From contig JAJPGT010000096.1 in the NCBI GenBank assembly GCA_021325655.1, forward strand, positions 62,001 to 126,000: DNA of 64,000 nucleotides, given 5' to 3'. Positions 6,530 through 13,943 of the stretch are shown here, in pieces (within the stretch, counting starts at the first letter, position 1; every line of letters starts with the position of its first letter). Origin of the DNA: Pseudomonadota bacterium. Its GTDB lineage: Bacteria; Chloroflexota; UBA6077; JAJPGT01. A program made the translations under genes and the position numbers. The notes beneath the pieces were generated by a model. It had not been told where the DNA came from. It saw only the letters and a list, made by a program, of their open reading frames with translations, and made no database searches.

Positions 6530-9460
6530 TCAGGCCCGCATCCGGGCGCCTTCTGGATCGTAGAACGGCAGCTTCACCACCCGGGCCAGGCTCGGCCTCC
6601 CGCCGACGCGGATCACTAGCGGGCTGCCCTCCCCCGTCTGGTCGGCCGGCACCCAGGCCATCCCGATGGATTGGCGCAGGGTTGGGCTGAAGCGGGCGCT
6701 GGTGACGCGACCAACCGGGACGCCGCCGAACTCCACCGCGCTCCCCTCCTCCGGGACGAGCGCCGGGTCCTCCATCTGGAAGCCAACCAGCCGATTGCAC
6801 TCGCCCCGCGCCTTCGCCTGCTGTAGGGAGGGCTTGCCGATGAAATCCGGCTTCTGGAGCTTGACGATCCAGGGCATCCCGGCCTCATAGGGGTTGGAGA
6901 GGGCATCTGTGTCCTGGCCGACGATGATGTGGCCCTTCTCCAGCCGCAGGATGCGCTGCGCCTCTACCCCGAACGGCTTGATCCCGAAGTCGCGGCCGGC
7001 CTCGAGCAGCGCCTGCCAGAGGTGCTCGCCGTACTCGGCGGCGAAATGGATCTCGTAGCCGAGCTCGCCGACGAAGCCGATCCGCAGCAGCAGCGCCGGC
7101 ACCCCGGCCACCTCGGCCTCGATTGCCGAGAGGTAGGGGGCGGCCTGGGCCGAGACGTCGGCGTCGGTGAGCTGCCGCAGCACCTCGCGGGCGCGCGGGC
7201 CGGCCAGGTTGATCGCCGCCAGGGCGCTGGTGACGTTGGTGACGTGGGCGCACAGGCCCGTCCCGGCCAGCCACCAGTCGAACCACTCCTGCACCATCGT
7301 AACCCCGCTGGTCGTGGTGGTGACGAAGTAGCGGTCCTCGGCCAGTCGGGCAACGGTGCCGTCGTCCAGCACGATCCCGCTGTCGTCGCAGACCACGCCG
7401 TAGCGGACCCGCCCGACCTTCAGGTCGGACAGGGTGTTGGCGTAGACCTTGTCCAGCAGCTTCGGGGCGTCCGCGCCGCGCACGTCCAGCTTCCCCAGGC
7501 TGGAGACATCGATGATCCCCACCCGCTCTCGCACCGCGAGCACCTCGTCGCCCGGGGTGGTGTAGCTGCGGGCGCGCTTCCACTCGCCCAGGTCCATAAT
7601 CTCCGCCCCGCTGCGCAGGTGCAGCGCGTGGATGGAGGAGAGCCGGGCCGGCTCGTGCAGCAGGCCGGCCAGCGTCCCCAATTCAACCGGCTGCGCCGGG
7701 GGCCGGGCGGTGGTCATCCCGGTCTGCACCCGGTCCCGGCCGGTCTCGCGCGCCGTCAGCGCGATGGCGTTGCTGTGGCAGATCTTTCCCTGGCAGGGAC
7801 CCATGGTAACCGTGGTGTAGCGTTTGAGCAGCTCGATGTGGTCGAAGCCCTCCGCGATCGCGGCGGCAACGTCCTTCTCGGTCACGTCCTCGCAGAGGCA
7901 GACGAAGGTCTTGTCTGGCGTCGGCGCGGTGCTGACCAGCGCCCGCGTGGCCGGGGCAGCCCCATTGCGTCGATCGCGCGCGCGCGCGATCTCCGCGGCC
8001 GCCTGGCGGGCCGGCTCGCCCACGCCCAGGTACTCCGCCGCCCGCACCCCGGCCAGCCGGCCGTCCAGCAGCAGGGCGGCGACGCCGCCGCTCACCCCGG
8101 CCACCTGGCCAGCGGCGAAGACGCCCTCGGCCAGCGCGACCGGGACCAGTCGGTCCCGTTGCTCGTCGTAGCGCAGCGTGCAGCCGGCCTGCCCCAGCAG
8201 GCTGGCCATGGGGTCCGCTCCAGTGGCGACCGCCAGCAGATCGCAGCTCACCTGCAGCTCGTCTGTACCGTCGCTTGGCGAGCGCGGGGCGTCCAGCCGC
8301 GAGAGCGCAACGCCGGCGAGCCGCCCCTTGCCGAGCGCGCGCGTCACGGCGTGGCCCGTCAGGAGTGGGACGCTCGCGGCGCGCAGCGCCCGGATGGAGT
8401 CCGCCCCGTCGTCCAGGTGCGTCCGGGCGTCCACGACGGCCGCCACCGCGATCCCAGCCGCCAGCAGGTCCTCGGCGAGGCGCAGGCCAGCGTCCGTGGC
8501 GCTCGCCACGACGACCCGGTGCCCCGGCCGCACCCCGTACAGGTGCACCAGCCGCCGCGCCCCGCTGGCGAGCATCACCCCCGGCAGGTCGTTGTGCTGG
8601 AACAGCAGCGGCCGATCCTGCTCCCCGGTCGCCACCACCAGCGCCCGGTAGCGTAGCTCGACCATCCGGGCGCCCTGGGCCACTCCGAGCAGGCCACCCT
8701 CGTACACTCCGAAGGCGTTGGCTCCCAGCAGCAGCTCGACGCCGGCGGCGCGGACCTCCTCGGCCAGCGCCCGCGCCCGCTCGTAGCCGGCCCGGGGCGG
8801 CTCGTCGCCGATCGACTCGCGCCGCGTCTCCAGACGCAGGTGCCCGCCCAGCGCTGGCTGGTCGTCGATCAGCGTCACCTCCAGCCCCAGCCGGCGCGCC
8901 TCCAGCGCCGCCGCCAGCCCGGCCGGCCCGCCGCCGACGACGGCCAAGTCCGTATACCAGTACTCCTGGAGGTACGCCCCTTCGGGCTCGCGGTTGACGT
9001 CCAGCACCCCCAGCCCGGCCGCGTGCCGCAGCACCGTTTCGTACACCGGCCAGAGCGCTCGGGGCTGGATGAACGTCTTGTAGTAGAATCCCACCGGCAG
9101 CACCGGGCTGAGCTTGTCGAGCAGCGACAGTGCGTCGAGCTCGACCGAGGGCCAGGCATTCTGGGTGCGCACCGCCATCCCGGGCTGCAGCGCGGTGGTG
9201 CAGATGCGCACGTTCGGGGTGCCGTCGACGTTGCAGAGACAGTTCGGGCAGCGGCCGTTCAGGCACAACAACCCGCGCGGCCGGTGGTACTTGAACGAGC
9301 GGCTGAACACCCGCACCCCGGAGGCGTAGAGCGCGGAGGCGATGCTGTCGCCACGGTAGCCGAGGTACGTCTGCCCATTGAACTGGAACTCGAGCGGCGC
9401 GCCTGTGTCGATCACCTGGCTGCCACGGTCAGGGAGGCGAGCGAAGGCGATGCGGCTCAC
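6530..9460 (-). CDS. soxA: sarcosine oxidase alpha-like / MgdC-like subunit with two 2Fe-2S motifs
   Basis: 976 residues. The GTG start at 9460 overlaps the soxD stop as GTGA; frame extension upstream is the soxD shadow. Domain order: a Fer2-type 2Fe-2S domain (about 15-100) with Cys66, Cys71, Cys74 and Cys87; an FAD/NAD(P) disulfide-reductase fold starting at VVGGGPAGLAAALE (about 172); a BFD-like cluster motif CLC at about 521-523 with CQGKIC at about 555-560; and a C-terminal aminomethyltransferase domain (about 590-976) that would bind tetrahydrofolate. Corynebacterial sarcosine oxidase alpha subunits lack these cysteines, so this enzyme probably passes electrons through Fe-S clusters to an acceptor rather than directly to oxygen (inference). 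Confidence 0.92.
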   Translation of the reverse strand: MSRIAFARLPDRGSQVIDTGAPLEFQFNGQTYLGYRGDSIASALYASGVRVFSRSFKYHRPRGLLCLNGRCPNCLCNVDGTPNVRICTTALQPGMAVRTQNAWPSVELDALSLLDKLSPVLPVGFYYKTFIQPRALWPVYETVLRHAAGLGVLDVNREPEGAYLQEYWYTDLAVVGGGPAGLAAALEARRLGLEVTLIDDQPALGGHLRLETRRESIGDEPPRAGYERARALAEEVRAAGVELLLGANAFGVYEGGLLGVAQGARMVELRYRALVVATGEQDRPLLFQHNDLPGVMLASGARRLVHLYGVRPGHRVVVASATDAGLRLAEDLLAAGIAVAAVVDARTHLDDGADSIRALRAASVPLLTGHAVTRALGKGRLAGVALSRLDAPRSPSDGTDELQVSCDLLAVATGADPMASLLGQAGCTLRYDEQRDRLVPVALAEGVFAAGQVAGVSGGVAALLLDGRLAGVRAAEYLGVGEPARQAAAEIARARDRRNGAAPATRALVSTAPTPDKTFVCLCEDVTEKDVAAAIAEGFDHIELLKRYTTVTMGPCQGKICHSNAIALTARETGRDRVQTGMTTARPPAQPVELGTLAGLLHEPARLSSIHALHLRSGAEIMDLGEWKRARSYTTPGDEVLAVRERVGIIDVSSLGKLDVRGADAPKLLDKVYANTLSDLKVGRVRYGVVCDDSGIVLDDGTVARLAEDRYFVTTTTSGVTMVQEWFDWWLAGTGLCAHVTNVTSALAAINLAGPRAREVLRQLTDADVSAQAAPYLSAIEAEVAGVPALLLRIGFVGELGYEIHFAAEYGEHLWQALLEAGRDFGIKPFGVEAQRILRLEKGHIIVGQDTDALSNPYEAGMPWIVKLQKPDFIGKPSLQQAKARGECNRLVGFQMEDPALVPEEGSAVEFGGVPVGRVTSARFSPTLRQSIGMAWVPADQTGEGSPLVIRVGGRPSLARVVKLPFYDPEGARMRA

Positions 9461-9762
9461 GGCTGCACGCCCCCGCCCTGGGCCGCCTGCTGCTCCGGCT
9501 CGCCGCCCGCCGGCCCGGCCCAGTACGTGGCCAGCACCGTATTGCTCACCGTGTCCCGCCGGGCCCGGAACCAGCGCCGGCAGCCCTGGCGGTGGAACCA
9601 CCACTCCTCCTGCACCCCGGCGATGTTGTCCTTGAAGTACAGATACGCCGCCCACTGCTCAGGCGACTGAGGCGGGCTCGGACGTGGGGTCACCTCGCCG
9701 CCGTAGCGGAACTCGTAGACACCGCGTGGGCCGCAGTTCGGGCACGGGAGCAAGAACGACAC
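9457..9762 (-). CDS. soxD: sarcosine oxidase delta-like zinc subunit (MgdB-like)
   Basis: 101 residues. The start is the GTG at 9762, five bases after a perfect AAGGAGG. The zinc site is visible as CPNC near the N-terminus and H-x3-C in FHRQGC about 50 residues later, the pattern of known delta subunits. WYF-rich segments EEWWFHRQ and VLATYW are typical. It overlaps the alpha gene by four bases (GTGA), implying translational coupling, and follows the FMN glutamate-synthase-like gene. Confidence 0.92.
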   Translation of the reverse strand: MSFLLPCPNCGPRGVYEFRYGGEVTPRPSPPQSPEQWAAYLYFKDNIAGVQEEWWFHRQGCRRWFRARRDTVSNTVLATYWAGPAGGEPEQQAAQGGGVQP

Positions 9763-9800
9763 GGGACCTCCTTCAGAGCACACAACACGAGGTGGCGAGC

Positions 9801-11186
9801 CTACCGCCCGTCGCCACGGGCCAGGCCGCGGAAGATTTGCTTCAGGTTGAAATCCGTGCCGGCCAGGGGGATGCCGGTAATGAGCGCTGCCTCCAGAGTC
9901 AGGGCACGCAGGTCCTCCGGCTCCAGGTCGTGCACATCCGCCTTGCCGCAGGCGCGGGCGATGATCTGCAGCTCCATCGTCATCGCGTTGACGAAGTTCA
10001 CCACCCGCTCCGCCGCCGCTTCCACCTCCAGCCGCTGCATCAGCTCAGGATCCTGCGTGGTGATCCCGACCGGGCAGCGGCCGGTATGGCACTGCTGGCA
10101 GGCGCCGGGCTCAACGCCCAGAGCGTGGTAGTCCTCCAGGTAGAGCGGCTTGTTGCAGTTGAGCGCAATCAGCGCCGCGGTGCCGATGTAACAGGCGTCG
10201 GCGCCCAGCGCTAGCGCCTTGGCCACGTCCACCCCGCTGCGGATGCCCCCGGCGGCGATGAGCTGCACCTCGCCCAGCAGGCCGATGTCCTCCAGCGCCT
10301 CGACCGCCTCGACCAGGCCGGCCATCAGGGGGATGGCGGTGTGGTCGAACAGGATGTCGGGCGAGGCGCCGCTGGCGGCCTCCATCCCGTCCAGGACGAT
10401 CACATCCACCCCGGCCTTGGCGGCCAGCTTCACATCGTAGGGGACGCGGGTCGTGCCGATCTTGCAATAAATCGGCACCTGCCAGTCGGTCGCCTCGCGC
10501 AGCTCCTCCACCTTGATAATCAGATCGTCCGGGCCGATCCAGTCCGGGTGGCGCACCGGGCTGCGCTGGTCGACGCCCGGCGGTAGGTCGCGAATGGCGG
10601 CGATCTCGGCGGAGACCTTTTCCCCCAGTAGCACCCCGCCCGTGCCCGGCTTGGCCCCCTGGCCGACGCAGATCTCCACCGCGTTGGCCGAGCGCAGGTG
10701 CTGCGGGTCGAACCCGTAACGGCTCGGGAGCACCTGGTAGACGAGCTGCCGCGACGCCTCGCGCTCGGCCGGCAGCATCCCGCCGTCGCCGGTGGTGGTC
10801 GAGATCCCCAGGCGGGTGGCAGCGGTGCCGAGGGCGACCTTGGCGTTGCGGGAGAGCGCCCCGTAGGACATGCCGGTGATCGCGATCGGGGTGCTCAGCA
10901 CGATCGGGTTTTTGGCGAAGCGCGTTCCCAACCGCGTCTCGGTGACGCACTTCTCGCGGTAGCCCTCCAGCGGCATCCGGCTCAGGCTGGACGGGATGAA
11001 GGTGAGGTCATCGAAGCCGGGCAGCCGCTTGCGGAGCGTGGAGAAGCCGCGGATGCGGTAGTGGCCCAGCTCCGCTTTGACCTGGATGTCCTCGATGACC
11101 TCGGGCGACCAGATCGCGCTGTGGCGCGGGACCGCCCGGCGCGCGACCCCCTGGCCGTGCCCATCCTCTACAGCGCGTGGATCCAT
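9801..11186 (-). CDS. mgsC: FMN-dependent glutamate synthase-like subunit (N-methylglutamate synthase MgsC-like)
   Basis: 461 residues. A (beta/alpha)8 FMN-binding glutamate synthase domain spans about 75-440, with ITGMSYGALS, the loop KPGTGG, and the phosphate-binding stretch AAGGIRSGVDVAKALALGA. An Fe-S motif follows as CQQCHTGRCPVG. In N-methylglutamate synthase this subunit condenses methylamine with 2-oxoglutarate-derived intermediate using the amidotransferase partner; in ordinary glutamate synthase the same fold makes glutamate. The ATG at 11186 overlaps the end of mgsB by 19 bases. Standing alone as a three-gene split glutamate synthase directly before four sox genes is the signature of the N-methylglutamate pathway (established for methylotrophs), here inferred. 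Confidence 0.85.
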   Translation of the reverse strand: MDPRAVEDGHGQGVARRAVPRHSAIWSPEVIEDIQVKAELGHYRIRGFSTLRKRLPGFDDLTFIPSSLSRMPLEGYREKCVTETRLGTRFAKNPIVLSTPIAITGMSYGALSRNAKVALGTAATRLGISTTTGDGGMLPAEREASRQLVYQVLPSRYGFDPQHLRSANAVEICVGQGAKPGTGGVLLGEKVSAEIAAIRDLPPGVDQRSPVRHPDWIGPDDLIIKVEELREATDWQVPIYCKIGTTRVPYDVKLAAKAGVDVIVLDGMEAASGASPDILFDHTAIPLMAGLVEAVEALEDIGLLGEVQLIAAGGIRSGVDVAKALALGADACYIGTAALIALNCNKPLYLEDYHALGVEPGACQQCHTGRCPVGITTQDPELMQRLEVEAAAERVVNFVNAMTMELQIIARACGKADVHDLEPEDLRALTLEAALITGIPLAGTDFNLKQIFRGLARGDGR

Positions 11187-11902
11187 ACGCCCATCTCTTT
11201 CTTCGAGAAGTTCCAGAGCCTGCGGCCGGAGACGACCTTCTTCCAGTCGAAGCGCCCGGGGATGCCGTAGCGGGCGAGCTGGGCATCGAGCAGCTCCAGA
11301 TCGCTCTCTTGCAGATCGCGCAGCACCGCGTCGTTGCCCAGCTCGGCGATCCGGCCGCCGACGTAGATCGTCCCCTCATACATCGAGTCGCCGAGCGCCT
11401 CCCCGACGTCGCCGCAGATCACCATGACCCCCTTTTGCATCATGAAGCCGGTCATGTAGCCGCTGTTGCCGCCGACCAGGATCAGCCCGCCCTTCTGCGA
11501 GATGCCGGTCCGCGAGGAGGCGTGGCCCTTCACCACCAGCGTCCCGCCGCGGATCGTCGCCCCGGTGGCGTTGCCGGCCGAGCCCTCCACCACTACCTCG
11601 CCGCGCATCATGTTCTCGGCGGTACCCCAGCCGCAGTTGCCGAGGATCCGCACGCTCGGACCCTCCAGCATCGCCGCGGCGTAGTAGCCGGCGTCGCCCT
11701 CCAGGGTGATCCGCCCCTCGCCCCGTAGCGCCACCCCCAGGTTGTGCCGCCCGGCCGGGTTGGTCAGGACAATATCGCGGACGCCCTCGGCCAGCAACTG
11801 TCGCAGCGTCTGGTTGATCTCGCGCGTGCTGAGCGCCGCGCAGTCGAGCCGGAAGCTGCCGGCCATCAGCGCTGAGCCGCCAGCGCGAGTCTGGAACCCC
11901 AT
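11168..11902 (-). CDS. mgsB: glutamate synthase GXGXG-domain protein (MgsB-like)
   Basis: 244 residues from the ATG at 11902, preceded by GAGGTG. The upstream open frame is low-complexity shadow of mgsA. The middle is a right-handed beta-helix with repeated Gly spacing: GNCGWG, RGEVVVEGSAGNATG, RGGTLVVKGHASSRTG, KGGLILVGGNSG, YEGTIYVGG. This corresponds to the C-terminal GXGXG domain of glutamate synthase large subunits as a separate polypeptide, a structural domain linking the amidotransferase and FMN subunits. Confidence 0.88.
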   Translation of the reverse strand: MGFQTRAGGSALMAGSFRLDCAALSTREINQTLRQLLAEGVRDIVLTNPAGRHNLGVALRGEGRITLEGDAGYYAAAMLEGPSVRILGNCGWGTAENMMRGEVVVEGSAGNATGATIRGGTLVVKGHASSRTGISQKGGLILVGGNSGYMTGFMMQKGVMVICGDVGEALGDSMYEGTIYVGGRIAELGNDAVLRDLQESDLELLDAQLARYGIPGRFDWKKVVSGRRLWNFSKKEMGVWIHAL

Positions 11903-11948
11903 AGCGCACCTCGCCGCATCGCCCCGAACCCTCCTTGCACGCTGCTGC

Positions 11949-12878
11949 CTACCGACCGGCCACGAGCCGCGGAAGCGGCCAGACGCGCACCTCGCGGGCC
12001 GGCGGCTCGAACGCCGCGACGGTGGGGCCGAAGGCGGCGACCAGCGCCCGCTCTTCGGTGGCGATGGCGACGTACTCGTCCGTCTCGACGAACACGAGCG
12101 GTTTAGTGGCGAACGCGTCGCGGGCGAAGCCGATCCCCTGGACGGTGGAGACGATGTAATTGAAGGTGCCGTCCAGCTCGCGGATCGAGGCGTGCATCGC
12201 CTCCTCCAGCGAGGCACCGGCCCGCATGCGGTGCGCCAGGTACAGCGCGATCAGCTCCGAGTCGCCCTGGGTCTGGAAGCGCCAGCCCTTCATCTCGAAG
12301 ATGCGGCGCTGCTTGTAGTAGTTGGTGAGCTGGCCGTTGTGGACGACCGCGATGTCCGGGAACGGCCGCGCCCAGTAGGGGTGGCAGTGCTCGACGTCTA
12401 CCCGACTCTCGGTCGCCAGCCGGGTGTGGCCGATGCCATGGCTCCCGGCGAAGGTGCTCAGGCAGTAGCGCTCGCGCAGCACGCTCGCCGGCCCCTCCTG
12501 CTTGACGATCTCCATGCTGCGGCCGACGCTGAACACCTCGATCCCGCGCTCATCCCCGCGAATCGCCTGCACTAGCGGATCCAGGTCGCCGGCCTGCTCC
12601 ACCACCAGGCGCAGGTAGTCATGGCTGACGCTGGCCTCCAGCACCCGGGCCAGCCCCCGCACCCGGGCGAGGGCGCGCTCAGCCTGGTCGGCCGGGGCGT
12701 CGCGGCCGCCGAGCCAGATGCGGAAGATGGCCGCTTCCGGCCGAGGTGGGCCGTAGAGCGCCACGCCCGTGCCATCTACCCCGCGCGAGCCGAGCACATC
12801 GAGCATCGTCAGCATCTGCTGGCCGAGCGACGCATAACGCGTCGGGCTCTTGTAGAGCAGCCCCGCGATTCCGCACAT
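11949..12878 (-). CDS. mgsA: class II glutamine amidotransferase (MgsA-like)
   Basis: 309 residues. Choosing the ATG at 12878 puts the catalytic Cys at position 2 (MCGIAGLL), as Ntn-type amidotransferases require after Met removal. Other hallmarks are GHTRLATES and VVHNGQLTNYY (oxyanion and glutamine-binding loops) and TQGDSELIA. It hydrolyses glutamine and would supply or handle the amino group for the MgsB/MgsC partners. It begins one base after the IclR stop codon, so the regulator and the enzyme genes are a single transcription unit. Confidence 0.9.
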   Translation of the reverse strand: MCGIAGLLYKSPTRYASLGQQMLTMLDVLGSRGVDGTGVALYGPPRPEAAIFRIWLGGRDAPADQAERALARVRGLARVLEASVSHDYLRLVVEQAGDLDPLVQAIRGDERGIEVFSVGRSMEIVKQEGPASVLRERYCLSTFAGSHGIGHTRLATESRVDVEHCHPYWARPFPDIAVVHNGQLTNYYKQRRIFEMKGWRFQTQGDSELIALYLAHRMRAGASLEEAMHASIRELDGTFNYIVSTVQGIGFARDAFATKPLVFVETDEYVAIATEERALVAAFGPTVAAFEPPAREVRVWPLPRLVAGR

Positions 12879-12879
12879 G

Positions 12880-13755
12880 CTAGCCTCCGTCCCGTGCTCC
12901 CGCGGCGAGCAGCCGGGGAGCCGTCCCGTTCGCCCCTGCCTGGCGCCTCGGCGCGCCAGGCGGCTTATCCACGTATCCGAGCAGACGGGATACCTCGGCG
13001 GCCGCCTGCACAACCAGCCGGGCGTGCTCCCGCTGCCGCGCCGGCGGGGTGCGATAGGTGGGCGCAGAGAGGCTCAGCACCGCCTGCACCCGTCCATCCG
13101 CCTCGCGAATCGGCGCGGCGACCGCGGTCAGCCCTGCCTGCAGCTCCTCGTGTGCCACGGCGTAGCCCCGCCTCCGCACCTGCTCCAGCTCGGCGCGCAG
13201 CAGCGCCGCGTCGGTGATCGTTCGGGCCGTGTAGCGCTGGAGCGGCGCGCGCAGGACCTGCTCGATCACCGCGGCTGGCTGGAAGGCGAGCAGCGCCTTG
13301 CCGGTCGCCGAGGCATGCGCGGGAGTGCGCCGGCCGACCCAGCCGACGTACTGAATCGGCTGGGGGCTGGCCACCTGGGCGACGTTCACCGCGTCGGGCG
13401 GATCCCAGACTGCCAGGTTGGCCGTCTCCTGGGATTCCTCCGCCAGCCGGTGCAGCACCGGCTGAGCGATGTGGCGCAGGTCGAGCTGGGCCAGCAGCAC
13501 CCCAGCGACCGCCAGCAGCCGCAGCCCAAGCCGGTAGCGCCCGCTCCGCTCCTCCTGACGGACGAAACCGGCCGCTTCGAGCGTGGCGAGCAGCCGCGAC
13601 GCGGTGCTCTTGTGGACTCCGAGCCGCCGCGCGATCTCGCCGACGGTGAGCTCCGGCTGCTCAACGGAGAACGCCGCCAGCGCCTGGAGCGCGCGCTCGA
13701 CCGACTGGATCGCGCTGGCCCTCGGCTCCCCGTCCGCCGCCCTGTCTCGCACCAT
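12880..13755 (-). CDS. IclR-family transcriptional regulator, first gene of the operon
   Basis: 291 residues from the ATG at 13755. N-terminal winged HTH (about 15-75) contains SVERALQALAAF and LGVHKSTASRLLATLEAAGF; the C-terminal effector-binding IclR domain (about 95-265) contains SATGKALLAF, VAHEELQAGLTAVAAPI and AVLSLS. IclR proteins bind small metabolites and often autoregulate. Being co-transcribed with mgs/sox genes suggests it senses the pathway substrate (methylamine, N-methyl amino acid or 2-oxo acid; inference). The promoter at 13756-13791 leaves almost no leader. Confidence 0.92.
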   Translation of the reverse strand: MVRDRAADGEPRASAIQSVERALQALAAFSVEQPELTVGEIARRLGVHKSTASRLLATLEAAGFVRQEERSGRYRLGLRLLAVAGVLLAQLDLRHIAQPVLHRLAEESQETANLAVWDPPDAVNVAQVASPQPIQYVGWVGRRTPAHASATGKALLAFQPAAVIEQVLRAPLQRYTARTITDAALLRAELEQVRRRGYAVAHEELQAGLTAVAAPIREADGRVQAVLSLSAPTYRTPPARQREHARLVVQAAAEVSRLLGYVDKPPGAPRRQAGANGTAPRLLAAGARDGG

Positions 13756-13791
13756 GTTGCGCAGAGTACATCGTCGTTGCGCGAACGTCAA
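13756..13791 (-). promoter_or_regulatory. sigma70-type promoter with direct repeat, before the IclR-mgs-sox operon
   Basis: On the minus strand TTGACG (13791-13786) and TACTCT (13768-13763) are separated by exactly 17 bases; the ATG follows the -10 by seven bases, so the transcript would be leaderless. GCGCAAC occurs twice in direct orientation (13782-13776 and 13762-13756), start-to-start distance 20 bases, flanking the -10, a plausible IclR operator. Confidence 0.65.
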
Positions 13792-13893
13792 CAGCCGCCG
13801 GGCGCTTGGCGGCGCGTCCACTCGCGCTGCGTGGGGTGGCGTCAATCCATCCCTCCGGCCAGTCCGTATATCGACTGCCGAAGTGCACCGGTG

Positions 13894-13923
13894 CTGGGTG
13901 AGTAGCACTTCCATCTCACCCAG
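13894..13923 (+). other. 5' leader hairpin upstream of the RCC1/cupredoxin gene
   Basis: CTGGGTGAG (13894-13902) and CTCACCCAG (13915-13923) form a perfect 9-bp stem with a 12-base loop, 20 bases before the start codon and just upstream of the GGGGAGG ribosome site. An overlapping alternative pairing GAAGTGC/GCACTTC (13880-13886 with 13905-13911) is mutually exclusive with it. Confidence 0.5.
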
Positions 13924-13943
13924 GCCCTCAGGGGAGGCAACCC

